Shown: positions 34,560 through 45,303 of the stretch, in pieces
Layout: the number at the start of each line of letters is the position of its first letter
Position numbering within the stretch: position 1 is the stretch's first letter
Made by a program: the position numbers and the translations under genes
Notes under the pieces: generated by a model
The model's database searches: none
Told to the model about the DNA's origin: nothing
Seen by the model: the letters and a program-made list of their open reading frames with translations, nothing else
Assembly: GCA_017591395.1 (NCBI GenBank)
Contig: WEDG01002097.1
Span: forward strand, 1 to 64,000
DNA from: Schistocephalus solidus
Taxonomy: Eukaryota; Platyhelminthes; Cestoda; Diphyllobothriidea; Diphyllobothriidae
Direction: 5' to 3'
DNA: 64,000 bases

Positions 34560-35010
34560 GAACCATGCCTTCAGCGTCGCTACAAGCCGCCTTCGGTCTA
34601 GCTGGGGTTACTGTGGCAGTCCGTTCCCACGTGTGCCGCTTAATTCGCCGCTTTTGGTCGAGGCAGTCGGCTCACGTGATGGCCAGCGCAGACGCTGACT
34701 CACATCGTCCGTCTCACACTCATGCTGGGACTACCCGAGTCTTGGCACCATCCTCGCGAGTGCTCGAAACCAATCAACGTGCGGCATTTCGCGGATTGGC
34801 TGCACGCGACAAATGACGCACTGGGGTCAAGTGGTCTCAACAGCGGACACGCACAACCACAACAGCAACTGGCCTGAGGAGACTGCTAGCTGCAGCTGTG
34901 TGCAGAGCCCCTTGTAAGCTCTTTGCCTTGGTAAAAACTTTTCCTACCTAATCCATCTTCCCTAACTTCTGATTTGGAGAAACCTTCGTGTTTTCGACCT
35001 TAAGACTTCA
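34560..35010 (+). repeat. 3' LTR-like region of the CsRn1-like element
   Basis: Begins right after the pol stop. It shares blocks with 28,690-29,080: CGCGAGTGCTCGAAACCAAT, GATTGGCTGCA, and GATTTGGAGAAACCTTCGTG. Boundaries are approximate. Confidence 0.5.
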
Positions 35011-35557
35011 ACATGTCTTTTTACTGCAAACCGAAAGATAATGTCAACCAATTTCAACGCGCGCAACTCAGTAGCTCTTAAAGGTGCCAGCTTGATCCGA
35101 AAAAAGAGACCGATCGGCGAGATGAGTACGTAAGTCCGCTCGGCCCACCTTAGTTGGCAAGGCAGTTAATACTGTTGGACGCTGGGGATCAGTTCTTCAG
35201 ACACACTTGTGGGGAAGGTATAAGGACTGTCGAAGCCATGGCCTGCATCAAATGAGAAGAAGTGGTGACGGACAGCCTATCATCGTTCGCTGAGAAGAAT
35301 TCCGAGGCGTACACGTCCGTGGACCATGTGGCCTTCTTTTCCACCAACCCACTTGCCCGCATCCTTTGAACGAATTTCACACTCTAACTCCCATCTCCCT
35401 CCACGGAAGCTTGATTCATACTTCTCACAGTCATTTCATCTGGCGGTGTGCTTTTGCCAAAACCTTTCACGCTCACCACCTTGACCTAATTTTCAATCTC
35501 CAGTCGCATTCTTGAGACCGAGGACATCAGGAAGAACTTAAATAAGGTCCTACTTAC

Positions 35558-35638
35558 CGAGGAGTGTAGGCGTCCTATGTAGAGTCTGCTTCCACCTATT
35601 TCCATCGGCGGAGAATTGGAACCGATAGTTCCAGAGGT
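35558..35638 (-). CDS. Candidate host exon B (27 codons, phase 0-0)
   Basis: Minus strand: pyrimidine-rich acceptor TTTTCATTCGTTGCAG, 81 bases open in phase 0, then a strong donor TCG/GTAAGT. The peptide contains GGSRLYIGRLHSS, which resembles the first strand (RNP2) of an RNA-recognition motif, but the rest of such a domain was not found downstream. It has the same strand and phase as exon A at 36,295-36,107, so the two could be joined. Assignment to any protein family is open. Confidence 0.35.
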
Positions 35639-36106
35639 CTGCAACGAATGAAAAGGGAGGGTATACAGCCTGCTCACAATTTAAGTTGTAGGAAAAAAGT
35701 TTGACATTCCGTTTCCAGGAATTTTGTGTAAATGGAATAAAATTTCTCTATTCATTGTTATATGCACATCGTAAAATTAGGAATCGATTGTGAGATGGAC
35801 GAACTTTGAATGCCTACAAATATGTTACAAAGACGAAGAAGGTTGAGGATGCTGCCGCGTGTTCTTGTGAACCTGTGAGTGAAACCAGATAGGCCTGAAA
35901 ACATGGCCTTTCTAAAAAACTGGCAGTTAATCATCCAATAAGTTAAAACTTTTTGGTGAAGGAATTTGAACGAGACGCCTACATATTAGACCGAGGAGGT
36001 AGACATTGGAAATAGTCATCTGAGTATCGAGTAGATATAGAAGACAAAAACAGCGTGGAACATGTATGATAGAATCACCGTGTCCAAGTCCCCCTTCTGT
36101 CTGTAC

Positions 36107-36295
36107 CTTTTGTAGCTCTACGGCCACCTGCTTGTTAGCGGTCCTCGAAAAAGCGTTTGCCGAGTTAGTTTGCATGGTGGGTGCTTTGCTGTTTGCCAAC
36201 GGCTCTTCCCTGGTCCTTCCGTTTTTCTTTGGCTCGCTGGTGGGGATCCCGAAATTCACATGGAGTCCATTCACCTGTAACGCATCGCCAACTGA
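36107..36295 (-). CDS. Candidate host exon A (63 codons, phase 0-0)
   Basis: Minus strand: acceptor TATCTTTTGAATTTACAG, 189 bases open in phase 0, then donor CAAAAG/GTACAG. The peptide starts SVGDALQVNGLHVNFG and ends SRTANKQVAVELQK; it is polar, without membrane segments or a motif I recognise. The flanking introns are AT-rich, as expected. No convincing neighbour exon upstream was found. Confidence 0.35.
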
Positions 36296-37199
36296 CTGTA
36301 AATTCAAAAGATAGACATTTGGTAAGCAGTGAAAAATAAACAAGTAAACCTCATACTACTGAGTCATTAACGGCTTGGGGAAATAAAATCACAAAACATG
36401 AACAATTGGGGCCCTTTTAAATCCGCCAAGTGGATTACTGAAAACAAGACAGCCAGCAAAATGATTATTTAACTGCGACTGACCACTGAGTGCAAATACA
36501 AAAATATCAGGTTGCATATCTAACTTTGTTGTGCCTCTGAGAGATATGATCGACCATGGCGCCACCTTTTTTTGCAAATATCGAATATACCAGAGGCGAA
36601 TACACTGAAGTGTGCATCAGTAGCTAAGTGAACCTCTCAGAGAAACTCATAAAAGTCGACTATGATCTCCAAACTCCGTTGAGTGGAAGATGCTGGGCTT
36701 GAATTGTCACAATAACGCCAATAGCAGAAAAAAAATCAGTCAGTCGTATTCCTCATGACTAAAATTATCTAAAGCGAAGAATACATTCGTTCTCGAGATT
36801 CCCATGCATAAAGGGAACGCAAGTATATAAAGCTAAGATTTTCCTGGAAATTGCGGGAAAAATGAATGATAGCTACAATAATTTCCGCTTATCAGAGACG
36901 AAGGAAATGAGAAAACTCGATTTGAAAATGTGCATCAGCTGAACCATCGATTACTACCTTTCGTATTTGGGGGTTTCGGCACATTCTCGTCCTCATGGTT
37001 ATAAGTCATACCAGGTATTTGGAGTTTCACTATCACAGGTTTTGACACAGTAAAGAACAAGGAATAAGGCGTTTTGGTTAGGCTTTCAATGATCACGCAT
37101 TAAAATACCTCATTTAGATTAAATAGCCAAACATTTATGCATTAAATTCTACTCCAAAGCAAGCTTCATGCGTTCATAAGAATCGTAAACATAAACGTA

Positions 37200-37600
37200 A
37201 ACCAGATCATCAGAGCCATAACACGACAGTTCGACCGTCGTTGTCCGACGATGTCCACCGTATGCTCCACAGAAGGGTGGTGCAGGGACGATGACTTGCG
37301 CATGGATTAGTCTTAAGTGATAGTAGCTTTGCGCTGCAGCTACCGCACTCTCTCCTCCTCCCCCACCTGAGCCCGTTGTCAAGACAGAGTCAAGAAGACC
37401 GGAGATGGGAGAGGGCGCATGTGGCTGGCACGGCCGGAGCCACCCCCTGGGCGTGCCACCACACCAGGCTTGGATCCCACGGAGTGCGAGTGCCATAAAG
37501 GCCGCATTAAGAAGGAGCCATTGCAGCCTGACTCTCAGTCCGCCAGTCAGCCACTCCACACAAAACACACATTGGGCTGACCACGCGATCCGAGTTATCC
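37200..37600 (+). repeat. Interspersed repeat R, copy 2
   Basis: The longest copy of the repeat also found at 22.96, 44.0 and 48.6 kb. Landmarks are GTTCGACCGTCGTT, TTAAGTGATAGTAG, TTGCGCTGCAGCTACCGCAC, GTCAAGAAGACCGGAGATGG, GTGCCATAAAGGCCG and GCAGCCTGACTCTCAGTCCG. The 3' part (AAGGAGCCATTGCAGCCTGA) matches the 44-kb copy closely. Confidence 0.65.
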
Positions 37601-37799
37601 CGTTAGTTGGAAAACTTTAAAGCCACGGCTTTTAGCGCAACATGATAGTTTCAAGCGCGTCAGATTGTTTGTAGTGAGGAAATGCACTGAGCTGTCAACC
37701 TCAATCTCTCCCCCCACCCCACAATCAGATCACCGTCCGAGACGGTCAGTTGTCAGATGCGGAAGTGGGCGTTGTTGCTGGTGACCTCGGCTACGTGTA

Positions 37800-38215
37800 C
37801 TACGTACACGACCTGCCGCAAGTGACTGACCAGGCCGATGTCTGAGGTGAATGTGCGATCGCAATGAGGACAGGTTAGTACCGAGAGCAATCGCTGGTAA
37901 TGGGGCGGTGGGGGTGTTGGAGGTAGCAGGTGGCAGGTAGTCGAAGGTGGCTACTGAGGTGGTGGGAGTAGAGCAAGTGGTGTTCGTCACCGTGATCGGT
38001 GTAGGGCGTGGAGGATGGTGTCGGTGATCGTGGGCGGCGGGGCACCAATGCAGTTGTTATCTGTGGTTGGGGTGGTCATCGTCGTGGGGTCTGAGGCAGG
38101 TGTGACAGAGGGATTATTGTAGCATTGAGTTCGAAGATGTCCCACCAGGCCGATTCGCGTGCAGAATGTGCGTTTGCAGTGTGGGCACGGGTGGTGTTGA
38201 TCCGCGGCGCACGTG
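37800..38215 (-). pseudogene. C2H2-like zinc fingers at the LINE C-terminus
   Basis: In minus-strand frames offset from the RT end: [20 protein letters not shown] followed by RTQC at about 38,200-38,130, and LTCPHCDRTFTSDIGLVSHL at about 37,880-37,820. Each has the Cys pair and a first His; in both the second ligand position is altered or lost. They sit downstream of RT, as in related flatworm LINEs, and may have bound the element RNA or DNA. Confidence 0.65.
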
Positions 38216-38887
38216 ACATGCGAGCCGCCCTTTTGACCTTAGCAGCGGCGATTCGGTTGCCTCATAGATTGCTGCACCAGTCTTCACGGATCTTCTCCAC
38301 GCCGGTCTATCCTGGGCGAGGTCCTCCCAGGACGCCGGGTTGATTTGCAGTTGCTTCAGAGATTTCTTCAAAGTGTCCTTGTAGCGTCGTTTTCGACCTC
38401 CCTGTCGGTGCGCACCCATAGCGACATCTCCGTAGAAAAGTCGTTCATCGTCCATTATCACTAGGTGGCCGCTCCATCGTAGTTGCACTTGCCTCTGCAT
38501 GGCGTGGATTCTGAGGATTCCGGTCCGCTCCATGACTTCCGTGTCCGGGATCATGTATTGCCATCTCAGCTTCAGTATTCTGCGGAGGCAGCTGAGATGG
38601 AAGTGATTCAGCTTCCTGGATTGGTTCGAGTAGACGGCCCAGGTCTCCGCTCGATAAAGGAGTGTCGTCAAGACGACGGCCTTGTGCATCTTCTGTTTGG
38701 CATTCAGGTGAATACCGTGGCGATTCCACACGGATACCTGCAGCCAGCCCAAGGCCTGACTGGCTTTGGAAATCCATTGAGCAACCTCATCGTCGATTCT
38801 CGTGTTGTGCGACAGCATGCTTCCCCATAAAAGCAAAGGTTTCCACATTTTTGAGTTGAACGCCATTGACATTGATCTGGGGTGCAT
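38114..38887 (-). pseudogene. LINE RT C-terminal region
   Basis: An open frame of 257 codons with [51 protein letters not shown] and [12 protein letters not shown], the standard region after RT in this LINE family, ending in a frame-shifted zinc-finger part. Confidence 0.8.
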
Positions 38888-39366
38888 TGCATTCCGCGCT
38901 GGGTTGCGGTTGCTGCATGACCACCGTTTTGGCTGTATTGATCGTAAATCGAAAACATGTGCAGCCTGCGGTGAAGAGGTCTATCCTCCTTTGCATGTCC
39001 TTCTCCGTCACGGTGTTGAGGGCGCAGTCGTCCGCGAAGAGCAAGTCATGGATTGTAGTCGCAGATACACGCGTTGGGGCCTGCATACGCTGACTATTAA
39101 GATAGTTGCCCGTTAGTTCTGTAGGTGATGCGCATCCCAGGGTGCTCATCACGGTAGGCGTCCATCAGCATAGCAGAGAACATGAGACTGAAGTGGGTGG
39201 GGGCCAGTACGCAGCCATGCTTAACTCCGTTGTTCACGGCGAATGCTTCGGATACCGTCCCGTTGTCAGTGGCGCGCGCCGTCATCCAGTCGTGAAGCTG
39301 ACGCACCATGTGCGTGAACCGCTCAGGACAGCCGAATTTCTGCATGACTTTCAGACAGTCCGTCAC
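38787..39366 (-). pseudogene. LINE reverse transcriptase core
   Basis: Two overlapping frames hold the palm: VMQKFGCPERFTHMVRQLHD and FAVNNGVKHGCVLAPTHFSL (motif B region, normally KQGCVL), then after a frameshift DLLFADDCALNTVTEKDMQ with the catalytic FADD at about 39,030. The frameshift between them prevents a functional enzyme. Confidence 0.8.
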
Positions 39367-39462
39367 AATTCACCGTGTCAAAGGCTTTTCAGATACACGA
39401 AGGTAGTGAAGAGGAGGGTTCACATCTCCGGCGAAGATCATTTCGGTTGTTCCGCTGTGTTG

Positions 39463-40317
39463 TCAGAAGCCATATTGGCTTTCCGGAAGCAGTCCCTGCT
39501 CTAGGTGACTGTTCAGACGATTGAGAAGGATACGGGCGAATATTTTCCCGGTGATGTTGAGCAACGAGATGTCTCTGTGATTATCACAGAGTTTCCGGTT
39601 CCCCTTCCGTTTGTAGAAATGGACGATGGTCGCATCTTTGAAATCCTGACGAACTTGTCCTTGGAGCCACATCTCCTGGAAGAGTGTTGTGAGTTCTGCC
39701 ATCAGCCGGGTCCCACCATGCTTGTAGACGTCCGGTGGGATTGCGTGGGATCCCGGGGCTTTCCCGCTGGAAATCTGTTGCACGGCCCAGATGGTTTCTG
39801 GAAATGAAGGCGGGAGATCCAGGTCATTTTTCGTGTCCACATGAAGTAGCCGGTCAATGGCAGCATCGAAGATGGCTGATGAGCAATTAAGGACACTTCT
39901 GAAGTGCTCGGCCCAGCGCTTAAGAATTTGGGATCCCTCTTTCAGCAGTGTTGTGCCGTCAGAGCTGAGCAGCCGTGTGGTCCCCTTGATACACGGGCCG
40001 TAGATGGCCTTGATGGCTTTGAACAAGTTTTTCATTTCATTGCAGTCCGCATACCCCTGGATTTCCTTAGCCTTTCGGATCATCCAGGCATCCTGCATCT
40101 CCCGCAGCCGTTGCTGTACAAGGCGCCGGCATCTGAAGAAGGCTGCTTTGGTGGCGTCAGTCCGAAGGTCCATGTAGGCTTTGTGTAGTCCATTCTGCTC
40201 CGCGAGTAATTTGCTGGTGCCGGCGTCATTGTCGCAAAACCAGTCCTCTATTGACGGTGTGCGCGTCCGAGTACTTCGAGGGCGGTGGACTGAATGACTT
40301 TCCGCAGTTGAAATCAT
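39463..40317 (-). pseudogene. LINE linker and first part of the reverse transcriptase
   Basis: An open frame of 284 codons. The N-terminal half is the basic linker (RRLVQQRLREMQDAW), then SSGKAPGSHAIPPDVYKHGG, LTTLFQEMWLQGQ and FKDATIVHFYKRKGNRKLCD (RT motifs 0-1), ending LLPESQYGF. The usual NHRGIS is NHRDIS. A frameshift follows at about 39,463, after which the first catalytic Asp block is damaged. Confidence 0.8.
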
Positions 40318-40596
40318 TGTGTCTCCACGGTGGCGTTATCATCTGGAGCATGCAGGTCCTCCAGTTTCTTGGTTATTTGGTGGGCAGGCAAATTTAACAA
40401 GACTATTTAACTTTACTGGCGGCTGCTAACCTTGGGGCCTCCCTCAAGGATGAAGTTGGAGCCTCATCTTGGAGATGACGAGGCGGTGATCCGTCCAATC
40501 ATCGACATCGTGGATCACCTTGGTTACTAGTACGTCCTGTTGATCTCATCTGCGGACGAGAACATAGTCCTGCAGCTGCCAGTGCCGTGACCGACG

Positions 40597-40883
40597 ATGC
40601 ATCCATGTGGCCTTCTCTCGCGTCAGAAGGTGTTGGTCAGCAGGAGACGGTGTTCCACACACGTGTGCAGAAGTAGGAGGCCGTTATCGTTCCAGCTACC
40701 GAGACCGTGGGGACCCAGCACTCCCTGCCAGGCAGCGTGGTCTGTCCCGACGCAGGTGTTGAAGTCACCAAGGACAATTGCCTTGTCCGCCTTCGGCACA
40801 GTCGCCAGGAAGGCCTGCACGTCCTCATACGGCTGTCGAACTGCACTATGGGTCATGTTTTTTTTAGTTGGAGAGCGACCCAA
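40597..40883 (-). pseudogene. LINE AP-endonuclease fragment
   Basis: The frame shows the APE-type motif [11 protein letters not shown] followed by [17 protein letters not shown] and HRLLLTNTF, in which GDFN is the catalytic Asp/Asn box. The N-terminal part of the domain and the later SDH box are missing or out of frame. Confidence 0.75.
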
Positions 40884-41221
40884 GTTAGCCTGGGCCGCCT
40901 ACGGGGTTGCTGTCGTCCCCACTGAAGGACTTTTTGAGAGGGGGGAGGTGGGAAGTTTGGGAGTCAGACATACCGGGTGTGGAGGCACACACAGCATCGG
41001 AGACCCCCACCTGGTTTAGCTCGCCGGTTGTGGCCGCTGGGAAGAGCCCAGCTATGAGGAGCCACAGCTGAGAGTTGGGTACCAGTTAGAGGCGGCCACA
41101 GGAGCATTCACCACCTGTACGAGACAAATGGAGCGATCAAATGCTATCTGTGTGGTGCTACCCCTAGCTAGTACCCACCTTTTATTTCCTCTGAAGTTTT
41201 AAGCTTGGCGCGTTGACCTGA

Positions 41222-41420
41222 TTATTCTTTACGTTGTCCTCTGACCCTTGCTATTATGAATTGATTTTCTGTAAATTCAAACTGCTGTCTACTTTCCCTC
41301 GTTATCTGTGTTATGCAAGACGGGTTGTAGTTAATAAGGCGTCACGAGATTTTTTGATAGCAATAAATCCTGCTGTATGCGCCTGTTTTAAATTCATACC
41401 CGGGAAAATGTTTCAAATTA
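41222..41420 (+). repeat. Solo PLE terminal repeat, inverted copy C
   Basis: Inverted relative to the copies at 14,758-14,935 and 17,325-17,520. Shared blocks are TTTACGTTGTCCTCTGACCC, GACGGGTTGTAGTTAATAAG, GCAATAAATCCTGCTGTATG and GCCTGTTTTAAATTCATACC. No PLE coding sequence adjoins it; it lies directly beyond the 5' end of the LINE. Confidence 0.75.
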
Positions 41421-41429
41421 ATCGATAAT

Positions 41430-43980
41430 TCACCATCCGAGACACGCAGGGCAGACCTATGTCCCAACCTGAGAGATCGTTCTACTGGGTGTTCGAAAGG
41501 AGCCTGTTTTTTGCAGTAGAATGACTGTCGTATTCAATAACACTTGAGAAAATAAAAATTTCATTTACGATATTTATCAAGCCGACCAATATGCAAAGGA
41601 TGTCGTTGCGATGAGTCAGATGTAGCGCACCCGATGCGGATTCAGACGGTGCGAATTTCCATTCCGCATTACATGGCTGCCGTCTATTTGAAATAATCCA
41701 CCTTAAATAAGTAGACTTAAGTTTTAAGGACTACGTCTCATGAAGTGAAGACGGTATGACGCTCTGTACTGGCAGAGTTGTAAACTCACACAGCGAGCAT
41801 CCGATCTTTTGTTCCTATAGATTTTTCAGTTAATCTCGTATTTACTTTGTACTTCGAAAATATCTGCAAACTGCTCTTCCACGTGCTTTTTTATCTGCGA
41901 TCTTTTCCGGCCAGGCTACGTGCACGGAAGCAAGCCTTTTTGTGAAAACTTACATCATTTTTCCACGTTAGGCCACAAACAGTGCGCTTCAAACAAAATG
42001 TACCTTAAGCGAAGGGTTGAGACCCATGTTCTGCCTTAAATGTGAGTGGCACGCATGTAATTTCAACTCCTTCTCTTGCAGGCTGGGGGGCGAAGGAACA
42101 GCAAAAGTTTTGTCCAGGGGGCAGCAGGGTGACCTGCAAAAAGTATAGGAAGGATAACGATCAGGTCATACGGATATCGGAATTAGATTTGAGCAGATGA
42201 AGAGAGATCATGGAAGTCCAAACAATCGGTAAAGGGCAATTGAATATAGCAGCTGAGGTGTGGCCATACAACTAAGGGCCCCTGCATGTGAGCTGAGATC
42301 AACTGAAGTGACGAACGGAAACAGAGGTGCTCCATCGATTAGGAATGACTTTAGGGTGGCGTGTTGCCTTGTTATTGCAGACAAGAGCAATTACAGGCGG
42401 TCGTGTAAGGATAATTGAGAAGAAATTGGAGTCTAAACATAGGAATGTGGTAAACGAGGAGCAGGATTTAAACAGGACTGTCCCATTTATGTTATTACGT
42501 CAAACTAATCGAACTGGCTTAGCGTATGGACGAAAATCACCTCATCAGCTAAGCGGGCAACCAAGAACAGTCCTCTTCAACATCCAACAGACTGATCAGT
42601 AGCAACAGCTCCTGCAGCTTGCCTCCGATACCTTGAGTACGCTGACGAGTCGTATATCATTCTGGTTACGTGACCCCCGGCTTGCTCATTCCCTCTCCTC
42701 CGTTGACTTAAGCTGTTGGTCCTCTACGAACGGATTTGCGTCCTGCGCGTGTCAACTGGTAGGCCGAGTGTAGAGTGCGTTAGGCGCGAACCCACTTTGC
42801 AACAGGGATTTGGCCATATTCTCACTAGCTGAACGTAACTGCAGTTCTAATCCTGTGTGTGGTAATTGACCAGGGGCGATTTAACCTAACCCCCCGCCTC
42901 GGGTAATTGTAAGCTGGTGCTCATCCATTCTTGCGCCGAGGCGTTTGCCCGTGTCACCAAACATCAAAATTTTGGCGTGGTATGCTGTAGACCACTGCTG
43001 ATGGTCCAACCGCCAGTAGCCGGTCTTTCGGCCGGTCCGATGGCTTATTACAGTAAATGAGCCTCACCTATTCCAAAAGGTTTCAGGATTCTTGCCATCG
43101 ACGCCGAACGATTCCTCATCTAGGGGATCGCAACCCAGAATTTCGCATACAGAGGTAGAGCAAAATCTCTTTCGGACTGCGAGCATCTGGTGCCACAAAC
43201 AGTCGCATTTATTTTACTGACACATGGAAAAACACTTTTCTTGCTGTAATGATATCACAAAGGTAGTCCTTTTGGAGACAACGATGAATCCGAGCTTGCG
43301 GAATAAACGAAATAGCTAATGCTTGCTTCTTGCCACCAAAGACCGAAAGCAAAGGTTACCGTTTAGGTACCACAACGCCATTTTTACTTGAAGCGGTGGA
43401 TGACAGACTATTGTCGACTTTACCCGACTCTGTATGTTAAATTCAATTGCTTAAATATTTCTCACGCAAATTAAATAAAATTATTTTGAATGCGGTGAGA
43501 AGCAGTCTGTACCTTATACTAAGGACCAAAGTTGTTCGACCGCCAGCTAATGAATTTACTGAGCACCGCAAGTTTCTGTTCAAACAAAAAACCATCAACA
43601 AAGGTTTCGGTCGATAAGGATAACTTTTAGAAATCACGTATGCACAAAAGTGGCCACAGTTCATTGAAGCTATCCAAGTCGGTATGAAGGGTCCTCTTTT
43701 ACATGTATGAAAAGTTATGGAACTTAATGGTCTAGAGAGATGACAAAGATGAAACAGTACGATTTTCCCGAACTTATATTTAAGAATAATACCGAAGAAA
43801 ATGAGTGCGTGAGCTTTCATATGTTTAAATATGGCGTCTTCGATATTTCACCCGCTAACTGTCAGTAAATTTTAGTGAAGCGATCTGAGACGACAAAACT
43901 GCTTACGAGAAAACGGCATAAACAACGATGGTAGTAAAAAACCTGTATGAGGCCATAACGAGTGAGGTAAGGACCGTTTA
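41430..43980. other. Non-coding interval
   Basis: No supported gene or assignable element. 42,780-43,080 is GC-richer than its surroundings and may be an unrecognised repeat. The remainder is AT-rich, with short frames lacking domains. Confidence 0.4.
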
Positions 43981-43984
43981 ATGC

Positions 43985-44345
43985 GCGGTCAACCCAGTGT
44001 GTTTTTGTGCGGAGTGGCTGCCTGTCGGACTGAGAGTCAGGCTGCAATGGCTCCTTCTTAACGTGGCCTTTATGGCACTCCCACTGATCTGGCATCCGAG
44101 TTGCCCCTCCGTTGTGTTGCAATGTTCTTGTTTTGTGTTGGACCCAGTGCGTGGGCCTGCGCTCTCTGCCATCTCCGATCTTCTTGATCTGTTTTGACAC
44201 TGGGCCCAGATGTGCGAGTGGAACAGACAGAGAGAGAGAGGTAGATGCAATGTAAGTCTACTCTTCCTATAATCCAGCGCAAGTTACCGTCCCTGGACCA
44301 ACCTATTGTGGCACATAGGGTGGAAATTGTCGAAACAGAACGGTC
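43985..44345 (-). repeat. Interspersed repeat R, copy 3
   Basis: Inverted copy: on the plus strand GACTGAGAGTCAGGCTGCAA, GGCTCCTTCTTAACGTGGCC and ATCTCCGATCTTCTTGATCT are reverse complements of blocks in the 37.2-kb copy. A short GA repeat (ACAGACAGAGAGAGAGAG) replaces part of the CT-rich tract. It lies about 0.4 kb past the stop codon of the ZSWIM2-like gene. Confidence 0.65.
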
Positions 44346-44736
44346 AAACTGTCATGAAGCCATAAACGAGAAGGGACGGTGGTTTCAGGATTTTTAATCA
44401 CAATGTGTCCTGTACAGATACTTATCACTTAAGTGTAAAATATAATCATCCCGTGGACTTTGTCATCACGCGAAATGATTGCAGCCATTTGGCACGCAAG
44501 AAAACCCACATGGTCTCCGTAAAATAAAAGACCCTCTATGATACGTCTGTAGTTTTTGACAAGTCCTCTTAGCCCCCCTCGAACGTACACAATTTCCCCA
44601 ATAGGAAACACCAGTTAATCAGAAATTTACACACTAAGGTGGGGTAATGATGCAGTTTGTAGACTGTATATAGTTCCTAAGGGGGGAATGTTATAAACTA
44701 GACATACAGAGCTGGCCCAGGTAATGTAAACTATGT

Positions 44737-45132
44737 TCACTCCTGTATTAATCCGACCAGAGTCGTAGATTCGCAGGAGGGACATCTGGTTAGGACTATC
44801 GGTAGGTACTGAGGTTCAAGGAACTTACGCATGCAACAGCCAGGGATCGATGCAAGCTGAGTGAAAGACGTGACCACAACCGGGTAGCCGACGCACCTCA
44901 TCGCCGAGCTGAAAGTGCATCAAACAAATCCTGCATTGTCGGCCCGGTGTCAGTAAACCCAGTATCCGGTGGGGGATAGTAGCAGCGCCTCCGTTCTTTC
45001 GGTAGACACTCACCTTCGGTAGCCGAATGGCCCAGCGGGAAATACGAGAGAGCTCACCGAGTGACAGCGGTCGTGTAGTTGCCCAATCATCGTTTTGTCT
45101 GCAGGACGGGCCAAAAAACAAACATGTTACTG

Positions 45133-45213
<81 letters not shown>

Positions 45214-45250
45214 ATACTACTACTAATACTACTACTACTATTACTACTAC

Positions 45251-45303
<53 letters not shown>

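Larger units (their letters stand above)
28690..35010 (+). mobile_element. CsRn1-like Ty3/gypsy LTR retrotransposon, broken
   Basis: In order: LTR-like sequence (28,690-29,080), a gag-end fragment (29,150-29,620), about 1.5 kb of unrelated sequence, then gag end/protease (31,138-31,770), reverse transcriptase (31,960-32,385), RNase H (32,396-33,110), integrase (33,110-34,555) and a second LTR-like region (34,560-35,010). Pol domain order PR-RT-RH-IN is that of Ty3/gypsy, and the wording of the domains is that of the CsRn1 clade, common in flukes and tapeworms. At least five frameshifts or stops disrupt pol. The two LTRs are diverged, so the insertion is old. Confidence 0.8.
35011..37190. other. 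Mostly non-coding interval around candidate exons
   Basis: Apart from exons A and B, nothing is assignable. A frame at 35,380-35,189 (minus, 63 codons) could be a last exon following exon B in phase, but its acceptor (GATGGGAGTTAG) lacks a pyrimidine tract, so I do not call it. Confidence 0.4.
37690..41200 (-). mobile_element. Broken LINE (APE type) with C-terminal zinc fingers
   Basis: Minus-strand order: 5' untranslated-like sequence (41,200-40,890), an endonuclease fragment (40,883-40,623), endonuclease-RT linker and RT start (40,317-39,463), RT core (39,366-38,787), RT end (38,887-38,114) and C2H2-like fingers (38,215-37,800). This belongs to a LINE family abundant in flatworms; I would place it near the RTE/CR1 groups without certainty. 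It has at least five frameshifts and a deletion in the endonuclease. It cannot be active. Confidence 0.75.

Noticed and set aside
35189..35380. Terminal exon following candidate exon B
   Set aside because: Phase would agree, but the acceptor lacks a pyrimidine tract and the peptide shows no motif.
36066..36314. Plus-strand 82-codon frame with a hydrophobic stretch
   Set aside because: It lies antisense to candidate exon A, which has proper splice sites; no signals support the plus frame.
38445..39504. Plus-strand frames over the 37.7-41.2 kb LINE
   Set aside because: They are antisense shadows of the LINE RT domains on the minus strand, which carry the motifs.
44429..44611. Alternative last exon of the ZSWIM2-like gene (frame with FPIGEIVYV)
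   Set aside because: It vaguely recalls the sequence after RING 2 in vertebrates, but an in-frame stop lies just upstream and no acceptor fits. The exon at 44,785-44,737 restores the complete RING-H2 in phase.
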